From positions 1 to 41,828 of the forward strand of contig JAGWHY010000010.1 in NCBI GenBank assembly GCA_028873575.1: a DNA stretch of 41,828 nucleotides. The letters run 5' to 3'. Under the pieces are notes generated by a model. It was not told the origin of the DNA. It did no database searches and saw only the letters and a list, made by a program, of their open reading frames with translations. Origin of the DNA: Acidobacteriota bacterium. Lineage in GTDB: Bacteria > Actinomycetota > Acidimicrobiia > Acidimicrobiales > RAAP-2. Positions 1-6,131 of this stretch are shown one piece after another (position 1 is the stretch's first letter; each line of letters opens with the position of its first letter). A program made the translations under genes and the position numbers.

Positions 1-488
1 CCACAGGTCTGACGCGCCCGGTTCAGCACCGCGAGGGAGTGCTCGGGGCTCCAGTCCGCGACCTCGAGGTCGCCGATGAGCGGGCGCACGTAGAGGCGCA
101 TCAGGCTCTCGTTCTTCTCGATGGTCCCGCGCTCGCGCCCCTTGCTAGACAGTTCCTCGAGGCGTCGGTCGCACAGCGCGTTCATCGTGCGCTCGCCCCG
201 CCGCGCCGGGCTCGTCTGGTGCTTGGCCCAGCGCACCATCTGGTCGAAGAGCTCGTCGGCCTCGCGACGTGCTCGGGCTGTCTCCGGGTCGAGGCCGCGG
301 CCGGTGAACTTGGCGGCCTCACTCGCGGCGAGGTGCTCGCGCGGCACGGGCGCGCTCGTGCGCTCGACCTGGCCGACCGCGACGACGCGGAAGTAGGGCT
401 TCGCCATCGTGGGCGCGTAGAGTTTGACGCCGCGGTCGCTGCGCAGCGGCGGGCGCCGCGTGGTGCCGGTAGATCCTTTGGCCGGCAT
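1..488 (-). CDS. Tyrosine recombinase / phage-type integrase, N-terminal part (truncated by window edge)
   Basis: The minus-strand frame opens with ATG at 488 and runs off the left edge of the window, giving about 162 residues without a stop. The first ~60 residues are basic and rich in R, K and T. The stretch that follows (EADELFDQMVRWAK, then ERTMNALCDRRLEEL, then IEKNESLMRLYVRPLIGDLE) has the pattern of the SAM-like core-binding domain of tyrosine recombinases, ending in the usual 'Y-x-RPLIGDLEVADW' type segment. The catalytic R-H-R-Y domain would lie outside the window, so activity cannot be judged. The ATG overlaps the stop of the upstream Xis-like gene (ATGA at 485-488 on the minus strand), so the two are translationally coupled. 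The position next to the 3' end of a tRNA gene is classic for an integrative element. Family assignment is by pattern only. Confidence 0.75.
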   Translation of the reverse strand, partial: MPAKGSTGTTRRPPLRSDRGVKLYAPTMAKPYFRVVAVGQVERTSAPVPREHLAASEAAKFTGRGLDPETARARREADELFDQMVRWAKHQTSPARRGERTMNALCDRRLEELSSKGRERGTIEKNESLMRLYVRPLIGDLEVADWSPEHSLAVLNRARQTC

Positions 489-808
489 CAGCGGGCCCTC
501 CGGCGGGGCTGGGCGCGCTTGGCCGGCGGCAGGGTGTCCGGGGCGTCCTCGTCAGGCTCGGAGTCGAGCTCGAGCTCGCTCGCGTGCACCATGTGGGCCT
601 CCTCGAAGGCCCGGATGTCGGCTTCGCGATATCCCATGGACCGCGCCTGGCCGTTGGCTTGGCGCAGCAGGACCAGGGCCCGCGGGAAGTCGGGGCTCTT
701 TAAGAGCGCGTAGGTCGAGTTGCGCCCGATCGGCCAGCGCTCGATGAGCTCTGACACCGTGAGGAACCGGTCGGGACCGGCGTGGCTGGTGGTGGCTGTC
801 GTGTTCAT
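488..808 (-). CDS. Xis/AlpA-like winged-helix DNA-binding protein
   Basis: This 106-residue protein starts at ATG 808. A longer in-frame reading from 931 is possible but its first 41 residues look like translated intergenic DNA with a 12-bp repeat in it. Residues ~15-50 (RFLTVSELIERWPIGRNSTY, then ALLKSPDFPRALVL) match the MerR-like helix-turn-helix of AlpA/excisionase proteins, which bind DNA near attachment sites and set the direction of recombination or activate integrase. The pattern is 'T-x-x-E-L-x-x-R-W-x-x-x-x-x-T-x-Y-x-L-x-x-x-x-x-FP'. The C-terminus is acidic and then basic (DSEPDEDAP, KRAQPRRRAR). It overlaps the integrase start by 4 nt, so it is probably the directionality factor or regulator of that integrase. 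It could instead be a transcriptional regulator of the element. Confidence 0.7.
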   Translation of the reverse strand: MNTTATTSHAGPDRFLTVSELIERWPIGRNSTYALLKSPDFPRALVLLRQANGQARSMGYREADIRAFEEAHMVHASELELDSEPDEDAPDTLPPAKRAQPRRRAR

Positions 809-971
809 GGACGGGATGGGTTCCCGCCCGACAGTCGCGTGCACTCGCCGCAAGAAAGGGACGTCCTGGGACGCCCCGGGCACGCCACAGTTATGGAAGG
901 AGTTATGGAAGTGGTCGCTGGGGCCCGACACGTTCGCAGAGATACGTGCTCTGACCAGGAAAGAAGGAGAG
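809..971. other. Intergenic region between Xis-like gene and tRNA-Glu: candidate attachment/regulatory region
   Basis: This gap lies between the Xis-like start and the 3' end of tRNA-Glu. It holds a tandem 12-bp repeat (889-912). A 7-bp inverted repeat, GTGCTCT at 946-952 and AGAGCAC at 968-974, has its second arm reaching into the last bases of the tRNA gene. Tyrosine recombinases commonly integrate into tRNA 3' ends, so this is where one end of the element (attL or attR) is expected. The inverted repeat could be a tRNA terminator (no U-tract seen) or recombinase core sites. No second att copy is visible; it would lie left of the window. Confidence 0.45.
889..912. repeat. Tandem 12-bp direct repeat near integrase/xis
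   Basis: AGTTATGGAAGG (889-900) is followed immediately by AGTTATGGAAGT (901-912), with 11 of 12 positions identical. It lies about 80 bp upstream of the Xis-like start and about 60 bp from the tRNA-Glu 3' end. Short tandem repeats in this position are typical of arm-type integrase sites or Xis sites. That role is inference. Confidence 0.5.
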
Positions 972-1044
972 CACCCCCAACGGGATTCGAACCCGTGCCG
1001 CCACCTTGAAAGGGTGGTGTCCTAGGCCGCTAGACGATGGGGGC
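972..1044 (-). tRNA. tRNA-Glu (anticodon TTC)
   Basis: A 73-nt cloverleaf reads on the minus strand. The acceptor arm is GCCCCCA paired with TGGGGGT (one G-U at the first pair). The D-arm follows, then the anticodon stem CCACC/GGTGG with loop CTTTCAA giving anticodon TTC, then the T-arm CGGGT-TCGAATC-CCGTT. Discriminator base is G. The genome does not encode CCA here; the next bases are CTCTCC. It lies 32 bp downstream of tRNA-Pro on the same strand and was probably transcribed with it. Its 3' end faces the integrase module, which makes it the likely integration target. Confidence 0.95.
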
Positions 1045-1076
1045 CTAATGTTTCGCACCGTACAACTATGTGGTGG

Positions 1077-1150
<74 letters not shown>

Positions 1151-1200
1151 CGGCGAGTTACCCCGCAGCCAGAAAATCCTAGCCGCTGACGGGCCCCCCT

Positions 1201-2040
1201 CTACAAAGGCCCAAGGTCGTCCTCATCGATTGGGAGGGGTTCGTGACGCTCAACGACGAGTTCGCTAATGCGACGCCGTTCGAGTGACTGAACCCGAAAC
1301 GACCAGTTTTCGTACTGGTACGTCGACCCCTCGCTCGGAATCTCGCCCGCTAAGTCGAGCACGAAACCCGCGACGGTGACGTACTCCCCTTCGGGAATGA
1401 CGAGGCCAATCTCTTCCTCGACGCGGTCGACGTGGGTCTGACCGTCGACGAGCCAGCGGTCGTTACGAATCTTGACGATGGTGGCTTCGTCTTCTTCGTC
1501 GAACTCGTCGTTGAGATCGCCGACGAGCTGTTCGAGGATGTCACGGATTGATATCACGCCGGCCACGCCGCCGTGTTCGTCGAGCACTAGGGCGAAGGTG
1601 CGATGCTGGCGACGCATTTCGCCCAAGCTCTCCAAGAGATCCAGCGTCTCGGGCAGCATGAGGGGGCGGCGCATTTTGCGCGCGATCTCGTCGGCGGCCG
1701 GCAGTGAGACGCCGATGGCGCGCTTGAGCGTGGAGCTGCGAAAGAGATCGTTGACGTAGAGCACGCCCAACACGTCGTCGAGATCGTCTTCAACGACGGG
1801 GAAGCACGAGTGACCCGTGTCGCGCACCGCGTCGGCGACCGCTTCGGGCGTGACCGGCACCGTGAGGTAGGCCACGTCGACGCGCGGCGTCATGACGTCG
1901 CGCAGCTCCAAGGTTGATAGTTGATCGACGCGCTGGTGGATGGCGGCCGCCTCGGGAGCGGTTTGGCGACGTTCGTCTCGGCGCGTCAGGTGCACGTGCA
2001 GCCGGCGGCGTCGCGACGGCGGCGAGTTCGATTCACTCAT
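1201..2040 (-). CDS. CorC/HlyC-type CBS-pair protein with transporter-associated domain, no membrane domain
   Basis: A 279-residue soluble protein. After a basic N-terminus there is a tandem CBS pair. The first CBS repeat begins around residue 48 (RDVMTPRVDVAYL) and contains CFPVVEDDLDDVLGVLYVNDL. The second follows around residues 120-175 (RRPLMLPETLDLLE, then TFALVLDEHGGVAGVISIRD). The C-terminal ~85 residues are the CorC_HlyC domain (WLVDGQTHVDRVEEEIGLVI, then YVTVAGFVLDLAGEIP). In CorC/MpfA-type proteins these domains regulate Mg2+/Co2+ homeostasis and normally follow a DUF21 membrane domain, which is absent here. This is therefore the short CorC form, whose membrane partner would be elsewhere. 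The start overlaps the stop of the upstream receiver gene (ATGA, 2037-2040), so the two are coupled. Family is clear; the physiological ion is not. Confidence 0.88.
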   Translation of the reverse strand: MSESNSPPSRRRRLHVHLTRRDERRQTAPEAAAIHQRVDQLSTLELRDVMTPRVDVAYLTVPVTPEAVADAVRDTGHSCFPVVEDDLDDVLGVLYVNDLFRSSTLKRAIGVSLPAADEIARKMRRPLMLPETLDLLESLGEMRRQHRTFALVLDEHGGVAGVISIRDILEQLVGDLNDEFDEEDEATIVKIRNDRWLVDGQTHVDRVEEEIGLVIPEGEYVTVAGFVLDLAGEIPSEGSTYQYENWSFRVQSLERRRISELVVERHEPLPIDEDDLGPL

Positions 2041-2468
2041 TCAGAGTCGGGCGCGCCGACGCGAACGGTCGCGGGGCGCCACGCGTCGTCGTCGAAGGAT
2101 TCGCCGCGAAGAAGGGTGCGCACGGCCAAGCGCACCTTTAGTGGGTCGAGCGGCTTGACGACGAAACCTTCGGCGGTGGAGCGTCGCGCGAGGAACACGT
2201 CGGCGCGACGGTCGAGGAGCATCAGAACCGCGACCGGCTCACTGGCGCCGTAGGACTCCTCGTGGCGTAACTCTAAGCACAGCGCGACGGCGCCCATCGC
2301 GCCAATCTGGAGGTCGGCAATTACTAAGTCGACGCCGCCCTCGCGGACCCGGCCCAACGCGGCGGGGGCGCTGTCGGTCTCTTCAATGATCAGTTCGGGA
2401 TCTTCCAGCATGTCGCGCAACTCTCGCCGGAGCGCGGCGAGGTCGCTGACGAGCAGAACGGTGGCCAC
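2037..2468 (-). CDS. Stand-alone response-regulator receiver-like protein
   Basis: 143 residues: one CheY-like receiver domain and a short tail, with no output domain. It has the beta-1 strand ATVLLVSD with a single acidic residue (D9), the phospho-acceptor candidate D52 in LVIADLQIGAMG, and the conserved lysine K105 in FVVKPLDP. Usual receivers carry two acidic residues after beta-1; only one is seen. The threonine/serine site is replaced around LMLLDRR. Phosphorylation is therefore plausible but uncertain. No kinase gene is nearby. The stop overlaps the start of the CorC-like gene by 4 nt, so this receiver could modulate or be co-expressed with the CBS protein. That link is inference. Confidence 0.75.
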   Translation of the reverse strand: MATVLLVSDLAALRRELRDMLEDPELIIEETDSAPAALGRVREGGVDLVIADLQIGAMGAVALCLELRHEESYGASEPVAVLMLLDRRADVFLARRSTAEGFVVKPLDPLKVRLAVRTLLRGESFDDDAWRPATVRVGAPDSE

Positions 2469-2535
2469 GAACTTCAGCGTAGCGGAGGAGAAAAGGCGGT
2501 GAAAACTAGGGTTTTGTGGGGACTCGAAAGTTTCC

Positions 2536-2565
2536 TTGTGTCCGCGCGGAGCCCGTCGGTAGTGT
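2536..2565 (+). promoter_or_regulatory. Possible promoter of whiB
   Basis: A -35-like TTGTGT (2536-2541) is followed after 18 nt by a -10-like TAGTGT (2560-2565), placing transcription start near 2572 and leaving a ~20-nt leader with GGGGGG before the GTG at 2594. Found by eye only; hexamers are degenerate. Confidence 0.35.
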
Positions 2566-2593
2566 GCGAATCACGACGTCAGTTGGGGGGTCC

Positions 2594-2842
2594 GTGACGA
2601 ACGCGCAAGTGGAGTGGACGCACGCGGCGGCCTGTCGCGGGGTGGATCGCGCGATCTTCTACTCCCTTGATCTCAACGAGTCACGCGACGAACGTCTCGA
2701 GCGCGAGCGTGGCGCGAAACGAATCTGCGCCGGGTGCGCGGTACGCGATCAGTGTCTGCAACGAGCCCTCGACCAGCACGAGAGCTACGGCATTTGGGGC
2801 GGACTTAACGAGATCGAACGTCGCGCCTTGCGACGCGGCTGA
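2594..2842 (+). CDS. WhiB-family iron-sulfur transcriptional regulator
   Basis: With the GTG at 2594 this is an 82-residue WhiB protein. A longer frame from 2516 adds 26 residues that match nothing in the family. Four cysteines occur in the WhiB arrangement: C14 (AACRG), C45 and C48 (ICAGC) and C54 (RDQC). They ligate a [4Fe-4S] cluster. The following GIWGG turn (YGIWGGLNEIERRALRRG) and the basic C-terminus complete the fold. WhiB proteins are actinobacterial and bind region 4 of the primary sigma factor to regulate transcription in response to redox or NO. The short length and lack of an AT-hook or extended tail do not allow a subclass (WhiB1, 2, 3 and so on) to be assigned. It is divergent from the receiver-corC pair and convergent with the DUF929 gene. 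Confidence 0.93.
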   Translation: MTNAQVEWTHAAACRGVDRAIFYSLDLNESRDERLERERGAKRICAGCAVRDQCLQRALDQHESYGIWGGLNEIERRALRRG

Positions 2843-2849
2843 CGCGTCG

Positions 2850-3767
2850 CTACTTGATGCCCATCACCTTCTTCGCGGCCTTCACGCCCGCGCTCTGACA
2901 CACGGTGCTCGGACGATTATTCGTCAGTGAGCAGATCGCCGCCGTTTGGTAGTTCGCCGAGGCGATGATCGCGACCGTTACGGGACTCGAGGTCGAACTG
3001 AGGCCCGAGGCGATTTGATTACGCGACAGGCCCGCCAGCGCCGCGGGGGTGTAGCTCGCGCCCGCCACGAAGTACTTGTTCGCGAAGGAGAAGAAGGGAA
3101 TCGAACCATTGCTCGCGCCCTTGATGTACGTCGCGTTGTCGTACTTGGCGACGAGCTTCTGCTCCGCCTTGGTGGGGACTTGGAGCAGCTGGTACTGACC
3201 GGTCGCCGGGTCAATGGCGTCGGCGTAGGCCTCCACGCTCTTAAAGGCCACGTACTTTGAGGTGAAGTGGGCTTTCACGAAGGTGAAGGTTGGCGTGTTC
3301 GGGTAGACGTCACCGGAATAACTCGACATATTGCCGAGTCCACTCCAGGTGCCGAAACGACTGAGCGCAATAATCGTGGTCCAGCGTTGCGCCGCGCAGA
3401 AGGGGCAGTACTCGCCACCTTCGTAGAATATTTCGGGCAAGGTCTTGCCGTTGACGGTGGTCGTGAGGCTTGGCTGCCCCTTCACCAACGACGGGGGCGT
3501 TACCGCGACGACCGACGAGTTCACCCCGACGGCGTTAAACGTGCTCGTGGGAATCGAGGTCAGCTCACTCACCACGGAGGGGTCGGCGGCTTGAAAGTTG
3601 GTCGCGGTCGGCGACGAGGAGCCACTGGCGACTTTGATGATGACCAGTGCCGCGACGACGACGATCACCAGTCCGACGGCGACCCACGTGAAGAGTCCCG
3701 CGGGACGGCCACCTCGGGCCGCGGCCTTGGGCGCGGGGCGCTTGGTGGGAGCTGAAGATTTCGCCAC
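2850..3767 (-). CDS. Membrane-anchored DUF929 thioredoxin-like protein
   Basis: 305 residues with a GTG start preceded by AAAGGAG. A lysine/proline/alanine-rich cytoplasmic N-terminus (1-24) leads into one transmembrane helix at about 25-47. The rest should be extracellular. The core has a CxxC motif, C121-P-F-C124, in the segment [18 protein letters not shown] followed by [10 protein letters not shown], which is the hallmark of DUF929, a family with a thioredoxin-like active site. Further likely features are a conserved [11 protein letters not shown] segment (cis-Pro region) and a C-terminal cysteine pair (AAICSLTNN and STVCQSAG). It probably takes part in thiol-disulfide exchange at the cell surface, but the substrate is unknown. 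Nothing adjacent (no DsbD/VKOR) points to a redox partner. Confidence 0.85.
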   Translation of the reverse strand: MAKSSAPTKRPAPKAAARGGRPAGLFTWVAVGLVIVVVAALVIIKVASGSSSPTATNFQAADPSVVSELTSIPTSTFNAVGVNSSVVAVTPPSLVKGQPSLTTTVNGKTLPEIFYEGGEYCPFCAAQRWTTIIALSRFGTWSGLGNMSSYSGDVYPNTPTFTFVKAHFTSKYVAFKSVEAYADAIDPATGQYQLLQVPTKAEQKLVAKYDNATYIKGASNGSIPFFSFANKYFVAGASYTPAALAGLSRNQIASGLSSTSSPVTVAIIASANYQTAAICSLTNNRPSTVCQSAGVKAAKKVMGIK

Positions 3768-3839
3768 GGGACTCCTTTAGGGCAGGGAACACCAATTTAG
3801 TGGACGCCCCGGGGGCGAGGGCGTGCGCCGTGGAGTCAG

Positions 3840-3845
3840 TAGTTT
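3840..3845 (+). promoter_or_regulatory. -10-like box for a leaderless Nudix transcript
   Basis: TAGTTT lies 6 nt before the ATG at 3852, the spacing expected when transcription starts on the start codon. No Shine-Dalgarno sequence is visible, which agrees. No clear -35 box. Confidence 0.35.
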
Positions 3846-3851
3846 GCAGGT

Positions 3852-4643
3852 ATGGCCGATTCCGCCCCGCCGCGACCCGCCGCCACGATTCTGGTACTGC
3901 GCGATCGCGACCAGGGCTTTGAGGTGTTGATGTTGCGGCGCAACCTGCGCAGTGACTTCGTGGGTGGCGCGTACGTTTTTCCAGGTGGCGGGGTCGACCC
4001 CGGTGACGCGTCGCCCAGAACACACGCCCGGATTTTGGGATTGAGTGACGCGCAAGCGTCGCGCCGACTGGGACTGGTGAGTGGGGGTCTCGCCTACTAC
4101 GTCGCGAGTGTGCGCGAGCTCTTCGAAGAAGCGGGTCTCCTATTGGCCTGTGACGCGTCGGGTCAGAGTGTGGCGACGAGTACGGCGCTCGCCCGCGCGT
4201 TAAGCCACGAACGCGAGGCTCTGAACGCCGGCGACCTCGAATTCGTCGATCTGTTGGAGCGCGAGGATCTCTACGTGGACGCCACGGCGCTGCGGTACCT
4301 CGCCCATTGGGTAACGCCCGTGGGGCCTCCGCGTCGCTACGACACGCGATTTTTCGTCGCCCGAGCGCCAGCCGATCAAGTGGCCGCCCACGACCAAGGT
4401 GAGACCGTGGCGCACCGGTGGCTCCGCCCGCGCGACGCGCTCGAGGCGCACCGGCGTGGCGAGTTCGAGATGATCTTTCCGACGGTTCGAAATTTGGAGG
4501 CTCTGATTCAGTTTTCCCGGGTCGATCAGGTGCTGGAGTACGCGGAGGGACTGGACGCGATTCCTCGAATCGAGCCTCAACTCGTTGAACGTGGCGGCGT
4601 CGTCGTCCCCGTCATCGAGGGCGAAGAAGGTCCCTCGTCCTAG
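3852..4643 (+). CDS. Nudix hydrolase (NUDT19/CoA-pyrophosphatase-like)
   Basis: 263 residues. The N-terminus RPAATILVLRD and EVLMLRRNLRSDFVGGAYVF leads to the Nudix region: FPGGGVDPGD at 43-52 and, after an insertion of about 35 residues, RELFEEAG at 88-95, the metal-binding REx2EExG helix. A long insertion between the two halves of the Nudix box is known in the NUDT7/NUDT19 branch, some of whose members hydrolyse CoA or acyl-CoA. Later segments (WVTPVGPPRRYDTRFFVARA, then WLRPRDALEAHRRGEFEMIF) also match that branch. The substrate cannot be fixed from sequence. It appears to be a single gene with its own start region and is followed after 68 bp by erpA. Confidence 0.85.
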   Translation: MADSAPPRPAATILVLRDRDQGFEVLMLRRNLRSDFVGGAYVFPGGGVDPGDASPRTHARILGLSDAQASRRLGLVSGGLAYYVASVRELFEEAGLLLACDASGQSVATSTALARALSHEREALNAGDLEFVDLLEREDLYVDATALRYLAHWVTPVGPPRRYDTRFFVARAPADQVAAHDQGETVAHRWLRPRDALEAHRRGEFEMIFPTVRNLEALIQFSRVDQVLEYAEGLDAIPRIEPQLVERGGVVVPVIEGEEGPSS

Positions 4644-4711
4644 GGGCGGGGTCGTGATTTAACCCTCGTTCGCTACGATGGGACGAGAAGTTCGTAAAGG
4701 AGCTGACCACG

Positions 4712-5077
4712 ATGAGCACTACCGACGTCCAAATGAGCCAGAAAGTCACCGAGCCCATTGTCCTCACGGAACAGGCCGTCACCAAGGTCGCCGAATTGAT
4801 CGCCGACGCCGGCGTGGATGAAGAGTTGGCGCTGCGCGTGGCCGTGAAGCCCGGCGGTTGCTCGGGCTTTAACTACGACATGTACTTCGACTCGGAGTTC
4901 GCGAACGACGACGTCGTGCGGGAGTTCTCGGGCGTGAAGGTGGTCGTCGACCCCTCGAGCGCCGAACTACTGAACGGTTCCACCCTCGACTTCACCGACG
5001 GACTTCAGGGCGCGGGCTTTCACATTACGAACCCCAACGCGACGCGCACCTGCGGTTGCGGCAACTCCTTTAGCTAG
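4712..5077 (+). CDS. erpA: Iron-sulfur cluster insertion protein (ErpA/IscA, HesB family)
   Basis: 121 residues with ATG at 4712 and a Shine-Dalgarno sequence AAAGGAG 9 nt upstream. The three cluster-ligating cysteines of A-type carriers are in place: C50 in KPGGCSGFNY and C114/C116 in TCGCGNSFS. The rest follows the family (VAELIADAGVDEELALRVAV, then STLDFTDGLQGAGFHI). A-type carriers receive [Fe-S] clusters from the scaffold system and hand them to apo-proteins; in actinobacteria the single ErpA is usually essential. A -10-like TACGAT at 4674-4679 is in reach. The gene for RidA follows 5 bp later, suggesting co-transcription. Confidence 0.93.
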   Translation: MSTTDVQMSQKVTEPIVLTEQAVTKVAELIADAGVDEELALRVAVKPGGCSGFNYDMYFDSEFANDDVVREFSGVKVVVDPSSAELLNGSTLDFTDGLQGAGFHITNPNATRTCGCGNSFS

Positions 5078-5082
5078 GCGCC

Positions 5083-5448
5083 GTGAGCGCGCCGGTCGGT
5101 CCCTACTCGCCATGGCGTCGCGCCGGTGAGTGGGTGATTCTCTCGGGACAGATCGGCTTAGTCGCGGACGCGACCTCGCCGACGCTGATTGAGGGGGGCG
5201 CCGCCGCTCAGTTACGTCAGGCCCTCGCGAACGCCAAGGTGCTGTTGCGTGAGGCGGGCACGGACTTTGACGCCGTCGTCAAGGCGACGCTCTATCTGGT
5301 CGACATGGACGACTTCGCCGCGTGTAATGAGGTGTGGGTGGAGAGTTTCGCGCCGCCGCGACCGACGCGCTCGACGGTCGCCGTGAAGCAGTTACCGCTG
5401 GGCGCGCGCGCCGAGGCCGAACTGTGGGCCTACGCGCCGTCGGCGTAG
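5083..5448 (+). CDS. ridA: RidA family enamine/imine deaminase
   Basis: 121 residues, start GTG at 5083, five bases after the erpA stop. RidA-family marks are GPYSPWRRAGEWVILSGQIG near the N-terminus, the KATLYLVDMDDFAACNEV segment, and the catalytic arginine in RPTRSTVAVKQLP followed by the glutamate of AEAELWA. RidA hydrolyses reactive 2-aminoacrylate and related imines made by PLP enzymes such as serine/threonine dehydratase, protecting those enzymes. It is shorter at the N-terminus than many homologues (about 125-130 residues) but appears complete. Its 3' end overlaps the convergent glnR-like gene by 19 bp. Confidence 0.88.
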   Translation: MSAPVGPYSPWRRAGEWVILSGQIGLVADATSPTLIEGGAAAQLRQALANAKVLLREAGTDFDAVVKATLYLVDMDDFAACNEVWVESFAPPRPTRSTVAVKQLPLGARAEAELWAYAPSA

Positions 5449-6131
5449 TCGTTGCTGATCCCGAACTTGTAGCCGACCGAACGGACCGTTTGGATTAAGT
5501 GGGCGTACTCTTCGCCCAGTTTCGCGCGCAGCCGTCGTACGTGAACGTCGACCGTGCGCGCGCCACCGTAGTACTCGTAGCCCCACACGCGAGAGAGCAA
5601 CGTCGCGCGGGTAAAGACGCGATTGGGATTGGTCGCGAGGAAGCGCAGTAGTTCGTACTCCATGTACGTCAGGTCCATGACGCGACCGGCAATCGTCGCT
5701 TGATAGGTTTCGAGATTCATCGAGAGTTCACCGTGTTCGAGTCGCGGCGCGACATTCTCATTGCCCGCGCGACGCAGTCGGTGACGCAGACGCGTCGCGA
5801 GCTCGCTGACGTCGAAGGGGCCGACCACGAAGTCGTCGAAGAGGTCCTCGCGGAACGTCAACTCGTCAAGTTGGTAGTGATCGAGCAGCAAAATCACTGG
5901 CCCCACGCCTCGCTCGCGCGCGCGCAGTTGACGACAGAGATTCATCGCGTCGTTGAAGGGAATGGCGGCGGCGTTGATCACCGCGCCGGCGAAGCCGTCG
6001 CTTGGTTCGAGCGCGGTGATTTCGTTGAGGCGCCCGGTGGCCGCCACCGCCGGCGTTACGCCCGTGACGTCGAAGGCCTTGCGCACGGGCCCGTCGCACG
6101 ACGGCACGCACAACACGACGTCGATACTCAC
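5430..6131 (-). CDS. OmpR-family winged-helix regulator, GlnR-like, with degenerate receiver
   Basis: 233 residues starting at GTG 6131, which overlaps the TGA of the glutamine synthetase upstream (GTGA, 6128-6131). A longer frame to 6218 lies wholly inside that gene. The C-terminal DNA-binding domain (LDLTYMEYELLRFLATNPN in the family form; here MDLTYMEYELLRF, FTRATLLSRVWGYEYYGGAR, TVDVHVRRLRAKLG, IQTVRSVGYKFG) is close to actinobacterial GlnR, the global nitrogen regulator. The receiver is atypical: the acidic pair after beta-1 is replaced (VVLCVPS), the phospho-Asp position is N53 (AVINAAA) and the lysine before PF is glycine (VVGPFD). Phosphorelay control is therefore unlikely. The genetic coupling to two glutamine synthetases strengthens a nitrogen role. 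It could be a GlnR paralogue rather than the orthologue. Confidence 0.82.
   Translation of the reverse strand: MSIDVVLCVPSCDGPVRKAFDVTGVTPAVAATGRLNEITALEPSDGFAGAVINAAAIPFNDAMNLCRQLRARERGVGPVILLLDHYQLDELTFREDLFDDFVVGPFDVSELATRLRHRLRRAGNENVAPRLEHGELSMNLETYQATIAGRVMDLTYMEYELLRFLATNPNRVFTRATLLSRVWGYEYYGGARTVDVHVRRLRAKLGEEYAHLIQTVRSVGYKFGISNDYADGA

Noticed and set aside
809-931. Longer N-terminus for the Xis-like protein
   Set aside because: The 41 extra residues come from the 12-bp repeat region and show no domain similarity; the ATG at 808 gives the normal length for the family.
1058-1071. ACCGTACAACTATG, nearly identical to ACCGTATAACTACG upstream of the sigma gene (11042-11055)
   Set aside because: The first copy lies between two tRNAs and points against their direction. 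Two isolated 14-bp matches are too little to call a shared promoter or repeat family.
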